Program-made: the position numbers and the translations under genes
Assembly (NCBI GenBank): GCA_023205875.1
Contig: CP060754.1
Span: 248,001 to 312,000 of the forward strand
Direction: 5' to 3'
From: Chloropicon primus
Lineage: Eukaryota > Chlorophyta > Chloropicophyceae > Chloropicales > Chloropicaceae
DNA length: 64,000 nt
Part shown: positions 28,377-37,735 of the stretch, piece by piece
Numbering within the stretch: position 1 is the first letter of the stretch
Layout: each line of letters starts with the position of its first letter
Notes under the pieces: model-generated
What the model was told of the DNA's origin: nothing
Seen by the model: the letters and a program-made list of their open reading frames with translations, nothing else
Database searches by the model: none

Positions 28377-29166
28377 ATGGGCGACACCGCGGACGACGAC
28401 GCCGCGGGGCGGCTGCAACGGCTCGGCCTCGTGGGAGAAGGGAGGTGAGTTAGGGAGAGAGGGAGGGGCGTCCCGGATCTGCGGACCCGCGTTTTGCACG
28501 AGGACTGACTCGGTTTTTTTCCCTCTGCGCAGCGACCTCGCGCACGACGGTAACTCGCGGAGCGAGGAGGTCGTGGGCTCTTTCGACTCCGTGGGTCTTT
28601 CCTCGGGGTCAGCGTCGTCGCAGTCCCTCGGAACGCTCGCGTTGACCTCGAAGAGGATTGTGTGGACTCCCGACGACTCCAGCTCGGGCCCGGCCTGCTT
28701 CATAGATCTTCTCAAGGTCGTAATACACGCGCAGTCCAGCCCGACCGAAGGCAGCAAGGGTGGGATCTACCTGCAGGTCGAGGTCGAGGGCGAAGGCGAG
28801 GGCGCGGAGACCACGGAGTTCGTTCTCACCCCTCAAGACCAGTCGCTCTGTAAGTCAAAATTGCCTTTTGGCACACACCGCTTCGATCCCGTTGGCGCGG
28901 GTGACTCCAGGAAATGTTGACAGCGTTGTTGGGTTCCTCTCTCTCTTCACTGCTTCCTCTCAGTGGGCCAGATCTTTAGCACGCTCTGCGACTGCGTTGC
29001 GATGAACCCGGACCAGGGTTTTCTTGATCAGGAGGAGGGAGAAGAAGACTGTGGGGAGGGCAACGGAGCGGCGTTCTTCGTGAGCAACGGCCCCGCGAGC
29101 AGTGCCGGCGACGGCGACCTCCAGGACCTCGTGAGGGACGATCCGGACAGGTTCGCGGACGCCTGA
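28377..29166 (+). CDS. CLNS1A: pICln (CLNS1A), methylosome subunit for Sm protein assembly
   Basis: Three exons: 28377-28444, 28533-28849 and 28964-29166, 195 residues. Introns are GTGAGT...CGCAG (phase 2) and GTAAGT...CTCAG (phase 1). The spliced protein contains the PH-fold pattern of pICln: SQSLGTLALTSKRIVWTPDD, FIDLLKVVIHAQSS, GGIYLQVEVEGEGEG with a following TEFVLTPQDQSLLGQIFSTL and CDCVAMNPD, then an acidic C-terminal tail. pICln binds Sm proteins and PRMT5 and chaperones snRNP assembly. The frame cannot be read without both splices. It lies a few kb from two other RNA-processing genes. Confidence 0.85.
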
Positions 29167-29315
29167 TGGGAGTTCGGAAGCGCGATGCTCTCTTTTGGAG
29201 CAAAGCCTGTCGAGATTTTTGTGCTGTTCGCTTCCTCGCGAAAGGTAAACCAGCGACCTCGCTTTTTCCTCCCGTGAGAGATGATGCTGGTGCTGATGCT
29301 CGTAAGAGTCGCGCG

Positions 29316-29389
29316 GCGCGGTGATGATACCTTTCCATGTCAGTTCTGCTACTGAATACCAAGTGAACGATACTTTTGGATCTGAGCGC
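29316..29389 (+). ncRNA. Candidate C/D-box snoRNA
   Basis: Box C GTGATGA (29321-29327), D' CTGA (29352-29355), C'-like GTGAACGA (29363-29370) and box D CTGA (29382-29385), with a 4-bp terminal stem GCGC/GCGC (29316-29319 with 29386-29389). Order and spacing are right and it would lie inside an inferred intron. The motifs are short, so chance is a real alternative; I could not assign a rRNA target. Confidence 0.25.
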
Positions 29390-30391
29390 AACGACGACGA
29401 CGACGACGATGACGACCGGTGGTGGTGGCTTCCCTCTTCTCTTCGTGCGCGGGACTTGTTCTGACCTCGAGAGACCTTTCCTCGTTTCCTCCGCAGAAGC
29501 TTGTCGCGAGGCGCAAGTCTCTCGGTTCTTCACGGGCCCTAGCGAGGTGAGTGCAATCGAACCAAACTTGCGTGTGCGTGCGTGCGTGCGTGCGAACAAC
29601 ACGAGCGGGGCGGGCAAGGCCAAGGATTATATCTCAGAATATTTGCTACTCTTGAAGCATTTTTCTTCCAAAAGATGTGTTAATGATGCCATCACCAAGA
29701 TCTCTGAGGCCACAACAACTGCCCGCGCCTCGCTCGTGCGCGGCTATTCTTTCAGGTGCGATGACGAACCCTTTATATTAGTACATGTTAGACTACCGAA
29801 AGTCTTAACTAATTGGGCTTTGTGAGTTCGAAACCAACTCTGAGCACACGGAGAGCCAGCCACCGCGGGGGAGCTGTGATGATGATTTGTTTCGCGGAGA
29901 CTTCACGGGGTGATCCATTTTCTTGACTACAATTCTCTGATGCTCTCCGAGTGATCCATCCATTGATCCATCCATGACAGGGCACGTGAGGGGTGGTTTG
30001 GTTTTCTCTGACATCATCGTTCACCACCTTTCTTTCTTTCTTTTCCGTCGATCTTTTCCGTCGATCGATTGCAGGTGGTGGTTGAGGGTAGGAGAGGAGA
30101 GAGGAGGAGTCTCGAGGAGTCTCGAGGAGTGTACCAAAAATATGACCAACACGCACCACATGAACACATGCAGAAGATGCGTGCGTGTTGTGTGTACAAA
30201 AGGTGTGTACAAAAGATGAAGAAAAGAAGGGAGAGAGAGAAAAGTGGATGATGGGATGGACCGACTCTTTCATTCTTCATTGCGTCGTGTCTGTGTATTA
30301 CACATTACAGCTGTACAACAACAAACAACAAAGAGCACTAGTCGTTGAGCGCGTCACGATCTTGTCCCACCAAGATCCTCAGTCTTTTTCG

Positions 30392-30479
30392 GGCAAAAAC
30401 GTTTTGGGTCTTCTAAAATGGATTTTAGCAAAAAAACCATTTAGAGCGACCCTAGAGTGGATTTGTCACGTTTTTTGCC
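30392..30479 (+). repeat. Nested inverted repeat / long hairpin
   Basis: Three paired blocks in order: GGCAAAAACG (30392-30401) with CGTTTTTTGCC (30469-30479); GGGTC (30406-30410) with GACCC (30448-30452); CTAAAATGG (30413-30421) with CCATTTAG (30437-30444). The loop side also holds CTAAAA-TGGA-TTTTAG. The arms differ by small indels. Confidence 0.6.
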
Positions 30480-30669
30480 ACATCGACCTGGGAGGCGGGG
30501 AGAGGGGAGCCAGAGTGCGCGCGCTTTCTGTTCTGGGTCGATCAGAGGGGAGAGAGGGTCGTCATCGTGGTCGAAGATGGTCTACCGGTAGCGGGGAGCG
30601 GTTTAGCGAGGTCGAACCTTTGTGGCTGAGAGTTAGAGAGTCTTGAGTGACGGAATTCGTGCAGGAGAG

Positions 30670-32045
30670 ATGTGGAGCAAGAGCGGATTGTGTCGCCGCA
30701 AGGTGGCGGGCTCGTCTTCCCGCGTCGAGGGTGCGAGGAGGGGCCTTGTGCGCGCGAGAGCGCTGCACAACAACAAGTACGTCTCGTCCCTCGGGCCCCA
30801 GAGGAGGCCGAAGATAAACGCGGTGTCGTACTCGGGGAACAAGGTGAGTCTCCTCTCTCTTCTTCCGGATGCGCCGCGCGCAAGCACGTGTGCATGTCGA
30901 CTCAGCATCATCATCATCATCACCCCCCACCCATGACGTCTTCCCTGAAACCAGCTGAGACACCCAGCTGAAAACTGACTCTGTGCCTCCTCGTGGCCGC
31001 GCTCCCCCGGCAGGTCAACGGCGCCGGCTCGCTCGGCTCGGCGAGCGACCTGAGCGAGAGCGAGACGCCCTCCATCGCGGGGCTCACCAACCCGTCCCTC
31101 GGCGGCCCGCTGAAGATCTTCTCGGGCAGCGTGAACGAGCCCCTCGCCCAGGAGGTGGCGAACTACCTCGGCATGGAGCTCGGGAACATCACCATCAAGA
31201 AGTTCGCGGACGGGGAGACGTACGTCCAGCTCCAGGAGTCCATCAGGGGCTGCGACGTGTTCCTCATCCAGTCCACGAGCCCGCCCACGAACGACACGCT
31301 CATGGAGCTCCTCGTCATGATCGACGCCTGCAAGCGCGCCTCCGCGAGGAACATCACGGCCGTCATCCCGTACTTCGGGTACGCCAGGGCGGACAGGAAG
31401 GCCTCCGGCAGGGAGGCCATCACGGCCAAGCTCGTCGCCAACTTGCTGACCGAGGCGGGGGCTGACAGGGTCCTCGCGCTGGACTTGCACAGCCTGCAGT
31501 GCGTCGGGTACTTCGACATCCCCGTGGACCACGTGTTCGGGCAGCCCGTCCTCCTGGAGTACCTCGCCAGCAAGGACATGGGGGACGACCTCGTGGTGGT
31601 CTCCCCGGACGTCGGGGGCGTGGCCAGGGCCCGCGCCTTCGCCAAGCTCCTGAACGACGCGCCCCTCGCCATCATTGACAAGAGAAGGGCCTCGCACAAC
31701 GTCGCGGAGGTGATGAACATCATCGGAGACGTCAAGGGCAAGATGTGCGTGATGGTGGACGACATGATCGACACCGCGGGAACGATCACCAAGGGCGCGG
31801 AGGTCCTGGTCGACCAGGGGGCCAAGGGCGTCATCGCTTGCGCGACCCACCCCGTCTTCAGCGGCCCCGCGATAGAGAGGCTGTCCAGCGGCGTGTTCGA
31901 CGAGGTCATCGTTACGAACTCCATCCCCCCGATGCACATGCGCGGGGAGTTCCCCCAGCTCACCGTCCTTTCCGTTGCCAGCCTGCTCGGCGAGTCCATC
32001 TGGAGGGTGCACAACAGCTCCTCCATCAACGCGCTCGGAATGTAA
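30670..32045 (+). CDS. PRS: Ribose-phosphate pyrophosphokinase (PRPP synthetase), probably plastid
   Basis: Two exons: 30670-30843 and 31014-32045, 401 residues; the intron is phase 0 with a GTGAGT donor and a CGGCAG acceptor. The first ~75 residues are Arg/Ser/Ala rich, a transit-like leader. The catalytic part begins PLKIFSGSVNEPLAQEVANY and carries SPPTNDTLMELLVMIDA, YFGYARADRK, the divalent-cation site DLHSLQCVGYFDIPVDH, the flexible loop SPDVGGVARARAFAK, and the PRPP-binding VMVDDMIDTAGTI. Making PRPP from ribose-5-phosphate and ATP feeds purine, pyrimidine, His and Trp synthesis. The length beyond bacterial Prs (~315) is explained by the leader. Confidence 0.92.
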
Positions 32046-32065
32046 AAAGTTTGGCCGCCGCGAAA

Positions 32066-32070
32066 TGTAA
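32066..32070 (+). terminator. TGTAA polyadenylation signal after PRPP synthetase
   Basis: TGTAA lies 20 bases past the stop. Confidence 0.45.
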
Positions 32071-32207
32071 TTCAATTGTATTGAAACATGTGGTTTTGGT
32101 CCGGTCCTGGGTCCGGGGAGCACTCAAGGCAGGTCCATGACGGTCGAAGAAGAAGAAGAAGGTGTCGTTTTTTTTTCTAGTCCTCCATGTACACATTAGG
32201 CCCGCTC

Positions 32208-33833
32208 TCACGGCGTCACCAGCCACCTCAAGACCCGGAGGAGCAAGGCAAAGCACGGGAGGAACACCATGGCGATGATGGAGACTTGGAGGGCCCTGTC
32301 CCTCCTCTTGATCTGCCCGGCCTCCGCGAAGGACATGTTGTGCTTCTGCAGCATCCGGATGCAGTTGGTGGAGAAGACTTGGGGCAAAAGCTTGTGGAAG
32401 ATGGAGTCCAGAATAATCGGCAGAACGAAGAACAAGAATCCGCCGTCAAAGGTCCTCGACATCTTCACCAGCGTCTCGACGTTCCTCTTGTGCCCCTCCG
32501 TGAACGCTGCGAGGGCTTTGTCCAAGCCGTCGTCCCCGGGGTTGTCCACGTGGTGAGCCTCCAGGCACGCTTTGAGCACCCCCACGTCTTCGAACGCACT
32601 GTTCACGCCCAAGCCAAAGTACGGCTTTACGGTGTGGATGCTGTCCCCCACGCAGACCGTCTTTGGCCCGTGAAGCGCATTCTTTGCGTACTGGAACAGT
32701 GGCAGCTTCTGGTCCCTCTGGGACGCAAAGTCGGTGAAAGACCGCTCCGGCACGACGTCGTAAAACTGGGGGAAGTTGGTCTTGAAGAGCTCCTTGGCCT
32801 TCTCTGCCGTGTCCGCGCCCTTGATGGCCTCGTTGTCGGGCTTGTAAAGTGTCACGCCGACGCCTTTGCCCTCCATCGTGGGCAGAACCTCCAGCGTCAC
32901 GTCCGCCCCCCCCTGCGAGTTGGCCGAGAAGTTGAGGTCCCTCTTCCACTCCCCGGGGTTCCCGCAGATGTCGTAATCCAACGGGACGGTCTTGTACACC
33001 CTGGTGTTCTTATCCGCCCAGGACTGGATCTTGAACTCAGAGAGCTTGGACTCGTCCAGGGCCCTGGCCACGACGCTGTTGAAGCCGTCGGCGCCCACAA
33101 GGAGCGAGGGCCTCACCACCTCCCCGCCCTGCAGGGTGACCTCTGGACTCCCGCTCGGCCAGGTCACCGAGTCCACCGCGACGCCGTGGGAGACTTCTAT
33201 CTCCTCGTACCTCTCGCAGTACTCCAAAAGGACTGCCGTGAGCCTGTCCCGCTGAATGCATATCGCTTGGTAAATCTCCTCTGCTATTTCCGGGCGCAGA
33301 GTGACCGTCGAGTTGCCTTGCTCGTCCCAGGTCATTCTGCCGAAGTTCTCCGCGCTGAACCTCTTGACGTCGCCGAGCGCGCCGATCGAGTCCAGGAACT
33401 TTTGGCCACGACCGCTGACCCCGAGGTTGTACGACCTCTCCGGGGCGTTGCTGTAGATCGGGTGGGACGCCACCGGAGGCGGGGGGAGGCGGTCCACAAC
33501 CTTGACCCCACTCCAACCCTGCTGCGCCAGCATTATCGCAGCAGCCAGGCCCGCAGGCCCCCCCCCGACCACGAGGGCGTTCGAGAAGGCCTTGTCGCCG
33601 CCGCCATCGGAAGCGGACGACGTCGACGCCACAGACGCCTCTCCCAAGACAGAAGATGAGGAAGTCCCCTGAGTTGTCGTCGTCGTCGTCGTCGTCCTCC
33701 TCCTCCTCCTCCCCCTCCACCGCCTGACTCCCGACGGAGCCAAGGCCTCGTGACGAGCTGACCTCGGACCGTGGCCGCAAGCCACGGCACCCCTCCTCAC
33801 CACCCACGGTTGTGGATCCATCCTCGTCGCCAT
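32208..33833 (-). CDS. Plastid-targeted FAD-dependent monooxygenase, KMO-like, tail-anchored
   Basis: 541 residues from the ATG at 33833 (the first ATG in a long open frame). The leader is Arg/Thr/Ser rich with an Arg run and a Thr run encoded by a CGA/CGT-type repeat. Then the FAD dinucleotide fold ALVVGGGPAGLAAAIMLAQQ, RSYNLGVSGRGQKFLD, the Arg contact region CIQRDRLTAVLLEY, LLVGADGFNSVVARAL, and the second FAD motif CVGDSIHTVKPYFGLGVNSAFED. The C-terminus has two hydrophobic segments (FLFFVLPIILDSIF and a span ending the protein), as in kynurenine 3-monooxygenase. The substrate is unknown. Its start codon is 57 bp from that of the divergent ABA4-like gene. Confidence 0.75.
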   Translation of the reverse strand: MATRMDPQPWVVRRGAVACGHGPRSARHEALAPSGVRRWRGRRRRRTTTTTTTTQGTSSSSVLGEASVASTSSASDGGGDKAFSNALVVGGGPAGLAAAIMLAQQGWSGVKVVDRLPPPPVASHPIYSNAPERSYNLGVSGRGQKFLDSIGALGDVKRFSAENFGRMTWDEQGNSTVTLRPEIAEEIYQAICIQRDRLTAVLLEYCERYEEIEVSHGVAVDSVTWPSGSPEVTLQGGEVVRPSLLVGADGFNSVVARALDESKLSEFKIQSWADKNTRVYKTVPLDYDICGNPGEWKRDLNFSANSQGGADVTLEVLPTMEGKGVGVTLYKPDNEAIKGADTAEKAKELFKTNFPQFYDVVPERSFTDFASQRDQKLPLFQYAKNALHGPKTVCVGDSIHTVKPYFGLGVNSAFEDVGVLKACLEAHHVDNPGDDGLDKALAAFTEGHKRNVETLVKMSRTFDGGFLFFVLPIILDSIFHKLLPQVFSTNCIRMLQKHNMSFAEAGQIKRRDRALQVSIIAMVFLPCFALLLRVLRWLVTP

Positions 33834-33890
33834 TCTCCCGCGATCGTACGAGAAGTGGAAGGCGCGGATAAGATCTCCTCCGAAGAGACT
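33834..33890. promoter_or_regulatory. 57-bp gap between divergent start codons (FAD monooxygenase / ABA4-like)
   Basis: This is the shortest head-to-head spacing in the window. The transcripts must start within or overlap this gap unless alternative upstream starts are used. Confidence 0.5.
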
Positions 33891-34832
33891 ATGGCTATGG
33901 AGCTGGGAAAGACCCTCCCTGGGGCCAGGAGGCGCGGGGTCCGGGCGTGTTGCGGGAGGAGCGGCGAGGCCACTCGCGCGGGTCGAGGGGGACCGGGCCA
34001 AGTGGGTCTTGGGCGAAGGGGCAACGGCCTGCGAAGTGATGCGAGGAGGAGGAGGGGGTTGAAAAGTGCAAAAGCTGCCGTGGCTTGGCTTCCAGACTGC
34101 CCGGCTCAGGTGGTCGGCGCGGTCAATTTGTGAGTCGTGGCTTTCGCCCCTTACCTTTCCCACCCATCTTTGACACACTGACGAGGACGACGCGCTGCGT
34201 TCTTCGTGCTCGCTTCTTCTTTCCCCGCAGGTATGCCGGGGCTCTCCTCGTGCTGCTCCTGAGCACGTCCGTGCTGCGCTGGTCCAGGGTCACCGTGAGG
34301 CGCTTGAAGTGAGTGCCGAGGTCGAGGAGATCAAAGCGTGGTTGCCCTGGAGAAGGAATCTCGGACTGACACGAAAAACCTCTTGCTCGTTTACTACAAT
34401 TTTTCCCCTTGCTTGCAAAGGGCGGAGATACTCCTGCTGCCGATTTGCCTCGCCTACCTGTTCTTGCTGTACTCGTCTTGGAGACCAGACACGATACAGA
34501 TTCTGTTCCCAGGCAGCCTGGAGGCTGGTCTGACCAGCAAGAGGTTCAACCCCCAGTTCTTCCCCACTTTGCCAGGAATAGCTCACCTCTTCTCGAGGTG
34601 CGAGATCACAGCCTCTAGCATGTGGCTTCATCTGCTGGCGGTGAACCTTTTCGCGGCCGTGCAGATTTGCCTCGACGGCATCAGGAAGAACATTTTCACG
34701 TTGCACTCCGTCGCGCTGTGCGCTTTCTCCGGAATTCTCGGCTTCTTCAGCCATTACCTCACGACGTTGATCCACCAGCGGGACGGAAGAATAACCAAAA
34801 AAGGCGATGGCTCCATCGTCTACAAGTTCTGA
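33891..34832 (+). CDS. ABA4-like (DUF4281) plastid membrane protein, neoxanthin-synthase family
   Basis: Three exons: 33891-34129, 34231-34308 and 34421-34832, 242 residues; donors are GTGAGT in both, and phases are 2 and 2. After a ~60-residue Arg/Gly-rich transit-like leader come four hydrophobic spans. The core matches ABA4: AEILLLPICLAYLFLLYSSW, then PDTIQILFP, LPGIAHLFSRCEITASSMWL, HLLAVNLFAAVQICLDGIRK and NIFTLHSVALC. In plants ABA4 is needed to make neoxanthin from violaxanthin; algal relatives may act on other xanthophylls. It is head-to-head with a FAD monooxygenase and convergent with the SUN gene (55 bp). Confidence 0.83.
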
Positions 34833-34887
34833 CAAGTTCTGACAAGTTTTGTGTAGTGTAGTGTACCAACAAGAACTAGGAGTGCGC

Positions 34888-36060
34888 CTACTCCGGGTCC
34901 CCGTAGATCTTGAGCCTGTACAAGCACGTGTAACTCTCGCTCCCGTGGTTGGAGTTCACCTGCAGCCTCAACTGCGAGACGACCAGGTCGTCCGCGCTCT
35001 CCCCCCCTTGGAGGACGGGGAACGTCTGCACGGGGGTGCTCTCGATGTCGTAAGAAAACGATGCCAGCTTTCTGGGCTCAAACCCGTCTTGGTCCCCCCT
35101 CAGAGAGTACAGCGCCATGTCCTTTGGCGCTGTGGTGATGTTGAAGGCTGAGACTCTGGGTATGTGCTCCACAGAGAAAGATTTCAAGCGGATCGCCCTC
35201 CGGAGCTTCACGTCCACGTACCCCGTGCTTCCGTTCAGCGGCAAGCAGTGGCCAGGCAATTCGATCCCATTGCTCGGAGCGGAAAGGAGCCACACGCTCG
35301 CTTTCGGGTGCACCGGAAACGCCTTCTTCACGGCCGAAGCCACGAGGCTCGGAATGCCTTGGACGTACGGCAGCGAGAACAAAAACCAGTCCCCGTCCCT
35401 GCTCGGCAGCAGCCAGGGGTCCCCTCGCCTCGGGTAGAGATCCGAGTGGCCCACCACGCGGCCGTTTGCTTCGTAGGAGGCATAGTCCGGATCGGTCCAA
35501 GCGGTGTCTGATTGGTCTGCTTTCCCACCCCTGTGAGCTGTCTGCACCTCCGTGAGGAGAACCTCCAGCTTCTTCAACCTCTGCTCTGCTTCTCCCTGCA
35601 ATAGCCCGATGCTCTGCTGGTGATGCGTGAGGACCCCGGCATCCGACTCGAGCTTGCTCAGCCTCCGCTCGAATCGCGCTAGACTGGCCCCGAACTGGTT
35701 GGGGTCGTCGTGGACTCTCGGTTGAAACCGTGGCACGACCGAGACAGACAGGTACACGGACACCGCTATGCTCAGGACGAGACACGCGATTGTGCTCGGC
35801 GACACCGCGCTTCCGGTTCTCTGGCTCTGCACCGGTCCCTCCAGGAAGTCTTCCCCGTCATCCGGGAGGGGGTCTGCCGCAGCAGTTCTAGGAACAGGAG
35901 TGAAAGGCTTCGCTGGAGACCGAGATCGAGGAGGGGGTGAAGGTGTTCTCGGTTCTTCCAAGGCGTCACGCTTCGCGCCTCGCCTCGTCGCCTTCCTTCT
36001 CGCGGGCGGGGACGCATCCCGCACTCCTCCCGTTGCTCGTCTCCTCGTTCCAACCGCCAT
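34888..36060 (-). CDS. SUN-domain nuclear-envelope protein
   Basis: 390 residues, intronless, from the ATG at 36060. The N-terminal ~85 residues are basic and Pro/Ser rich (nucleoplasmic), 89-109 is the transmembrane helix (STIACLVLSIAVSVYLSVSV), about 125-180 is a short coiled coil, and the rest is a SUN domain with DYASYEANGRVVGHSD, HPKASVWLLS, GSTGYVDVKLRRAIRLKS, VEHIPRVSAFNITTAPKD and the end motif NHGSESYTCLYRLKIYG. SUN proteins pair with KASH proteins in the LINC complex, tethering nucleus to cytoskeleton and, in meiosis, telomeres to the envelope. Confidence 0.93.
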   Translation of the reverse strand: MAVGTRRRATGGVRDASPPARRKATRRGAKRDALEEPRTPSPPPRSRSPAKPFTPVPRTAAADPLPDDGEDFLEGPVQSQRTGSAVSPSTIACLVLSIAVSVYLSVSVVPRFQPRVHDDPNQFGASLARFERRLSKLESDAGVLTHHQQSIGLLQGEAEQRLKKLEVLLTEVQTAHRGGKADQSDTAWTDPDYASYEANGRVVGHSDLYPRRGDPWLLPSRDGDWFLFSLPYVQGIPSLVASAVKKAFPVHPKASVWLLSAPSNGIELPGHCLPLNGSTGYVDVKLRRAIRLKSFSVEHIPRVSAFNITTAPKDMALYSLRGDQDGFEPRKLASFSYDIESTPVQTFPVLQGGESADDLVVSQLRLQVNSNHGSESYTCLYRLKIYGDPE

Positions 36061-36216
36061 TCGCTCCAACGCAACTGTTTCTTCTGCTTTTCAAAAATCC
36101 ACCTCCGTCCACCTCCGTCCAACTCCGTGGTGGGGTGGGGAGGAGGAGGGATGGGGGGACGGGCCCGTGAGCGGTGGGGGACCCGGCCCAGCTGGGCCCT
36201 CTGCGGGAAACTTGCT

Positions 36217-36221
36217 TTACA
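36217..36221 (-). terminator. TGTAA polyadenylation signal after enoyl-ACP reductase
   Basis: The minus-strand TGTAA lies 22 bases past the stop. Confidence 0.45.
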
Positions 36222-36243
36222 AAAATCTGCTTTACTTTTCAAC

Positions 36244-37440
36244 TCAGTCATCCACCCTCTCCAGCGCTTTGCTATCCATGGCAAGGCCCATTGTGTTCAG
36301 GCCGTTGTCCACGTAGATGCAGGACCCAGTGATCGCGGAAGCCAGCGGGGAGCACAGGAATGCCGCCACGTTCGCAACCTCTTCTGCGGCAAGCTCCTTC
36401 TCGATTGGAGCGTTGGCCATGGAGTAGTTGATCATGTCGTCGATGAATCCGATAGCTCTCGCGGCCCTGGACCCGAGGGGACCAGCAGAGATGGTGTTGA
36501 CCCTAACCCCGTACTTCCTTCCGGCCTCAAATGCGAGCACCTGCGTGTCAGACTCCAGGGCGGCCTTGGCGGAAGACATTCCTCCGCCGTACCCTGGGAT
36601 GACCCTCTCGCTGGCAAGGTAAGTCAGCGAGACGGCCGCGCCGCCCTTGTTCATCAGGGGACCAAAGTGCTGCATCATCGAGATGAAGGAGTACGACGAG
36701 GCTGAGAGCGCCGCGAGGTAGCCGTGCCTTGAGGTCTCCAGCAGGGGCTTCTGGACCTCTGGACCGTTCGCGAGCGAGTGGATGACGATGTCCACGTTCC
36801 CGTAGTCCTCCTTGACGCGCTTGGCCACCCCCGCGACGGAGAAGTCGCCGTCCGCGGCCTCGTACCTCTTGTTCGTCCTGACCTCCTCGGGAACGTCAGC
36901 CAGCGTGTCGAAGACGGCGTCCATCGGGTACACGTGCTTGAATTCCATCTTGCTTCCATCGGACAACATCGCGTTCTCGTCGAATTTCCCCCTCCTGTAG
37001 CTCGTCTCAAAGATCTTCAGGGCCGGCACCCACGTCCCGAGGATGATCTCGCAGCCGGCCTCCGCGAGAGCCTTGCTGATGGCCCAACCAAAGCCCTTGT
37101 CGTCCGCAACCCCAGCAACAAAAGCCTTCTTTCCTCTGAGATCTATTCCAAGAACACGCTGCACCTCGGACACTGTGGACGTAACCTGCGACGAGGACGC
37201 GGACAAGTTCCTCCTCGCACCCTTAGCGCCACCCGCAGAGGCGCCCGCGCCCGCCAGGCTCCCCGCCCCCACGCAAGAGAGAGAAACCTTTCCTGGACCG
37301 CTCCTGACTGGAGCCCCAACGCTCGCGGCTCTCACCGCCGTCGAGCACGTCGTGCGCACCCTCGAACCATACCTCGTCGCAAGGACTACCTTCGCTCCAG
37401 CCCTCGCGCAACTCCTCTGCATCATCACTCCCTCTACCAT
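36244..37440 (-). CDS. FabI: Plastid enoyl-[acyl-carrier-protein] reductase (FabI/MOD1 type)
   Basis: 398 residues from the ATG at 37440 (a second in-frame ATG at 37425 is possible). About 90 residues of Ser/Ala/Arg-rich leader precede the SDR core: [20 protein letters not shown] (NADH-binding loop of ENR), [37 protein letters not shown], and the catalytic Tyr region [19 protein letters not shown] with Lys in SAK. Plant-like features include the 'P.DAVFD....VP.E' insertion. It catalyses the last reduction of each cycle of type II fatty acid synthesis in the plastid. It is divergent from SecA (295 bp). Confidence 0.96.
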   Translation of the reverse strand: MVEGVMMQRSCARAGAKVVLATRYGSRVRTTCSTAVRAASVGAPVRSGPGKVSLSCVGAGSLAGAGASAGGAKGARRNLSASSSQVTSTVSEVQRVLGIDLRGKKAFVAGVADDKGFGWAISKALAEAGCEIILGTWVPALKIFETSYRRGKFDENAMLSDGSKMEFKHVYPMDAVFDTLADVPEEVRTNKRYEAADGDFSVAGVAKRVKEDYGNVDIVIHSLANGPEVQKPLLETSRHGYLAALSASSYSFISMMQHFGPLMNKGGAAVSLTYLASERVIPGYGGGMSSAKAALESDTQVLAFEAGRKYGVRVNTISAGPLGSRAARAIGFIDDMINYSMANAPIEKELAAEEVANVAAFLCSPLASAITGSCIYVDNGLNTMGLAMDSKALERVDD

Positions 37441-37735
37441 GCTCTCTCCCCTCGGTTCTCCAACGCCCCCCTCGTTGCGAGAGTCCCGTCCTTTCTCGTT
37501 CCTGAGCGGTCACCTCTCGTCTTATCCGTCCTTGAAAACGGCTTTTGTGGACGAGTCGAGTGAGGGTGGACGGTACCTGTCACCGGACTAGGCCTCAAGG
37601 GCTTTCCATCGGGAACCCCCAATCGACTCGTGTTTTTGTAGGGTGGGGAACCGGAGGAGGGAGTGCGTGATAACACGAGGATGGCTTTCGCCTGAGAGTC
37701 CTCGCTCGCAAGCGGCGCGCTGTGGGGGAGGGGGC

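Larger units (their letters stand above)
29167..30669. other. Longest stretch without a recognised protein gene; candidate non-coding transcript
   Basis: 1.5 kb lie between pICln and PRPP synthetase. Open frames are short and low-complexity. Signals seen: donor-like AAAG/GTAAAC at 29245; strong acceptor ending 29496 and donor GTGAGT at 29547 bounding a 50-bp exon-like block; acceptor-like TTCTTTCAG ending 29755; a possible C/D snoRNA at 29316-29389; simple repeats (CGA)n near 29391-29417, TGCG repeats near 29574-29592 and GATCCATC repeats near 29953-29975; a nested inverted repeat at 30392-30479. The region is more A/T-rich than its neighbours in the second half. Confidence 0.4.

Noticed and set aside
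29628-29690. Second C/D snoRNA around a TGATGC motif
   Set aside because: Box C is imperfect (TGATGC) and no matching terminal stem or paired D box at a proper distance was found.
29376-29825. 149-codon plus-strand frame as a protein gene
   Set aside because: It begins at TTG, has a Thr run from a CGA repeat, crosses good splice signals, and shows no recognisable domain.
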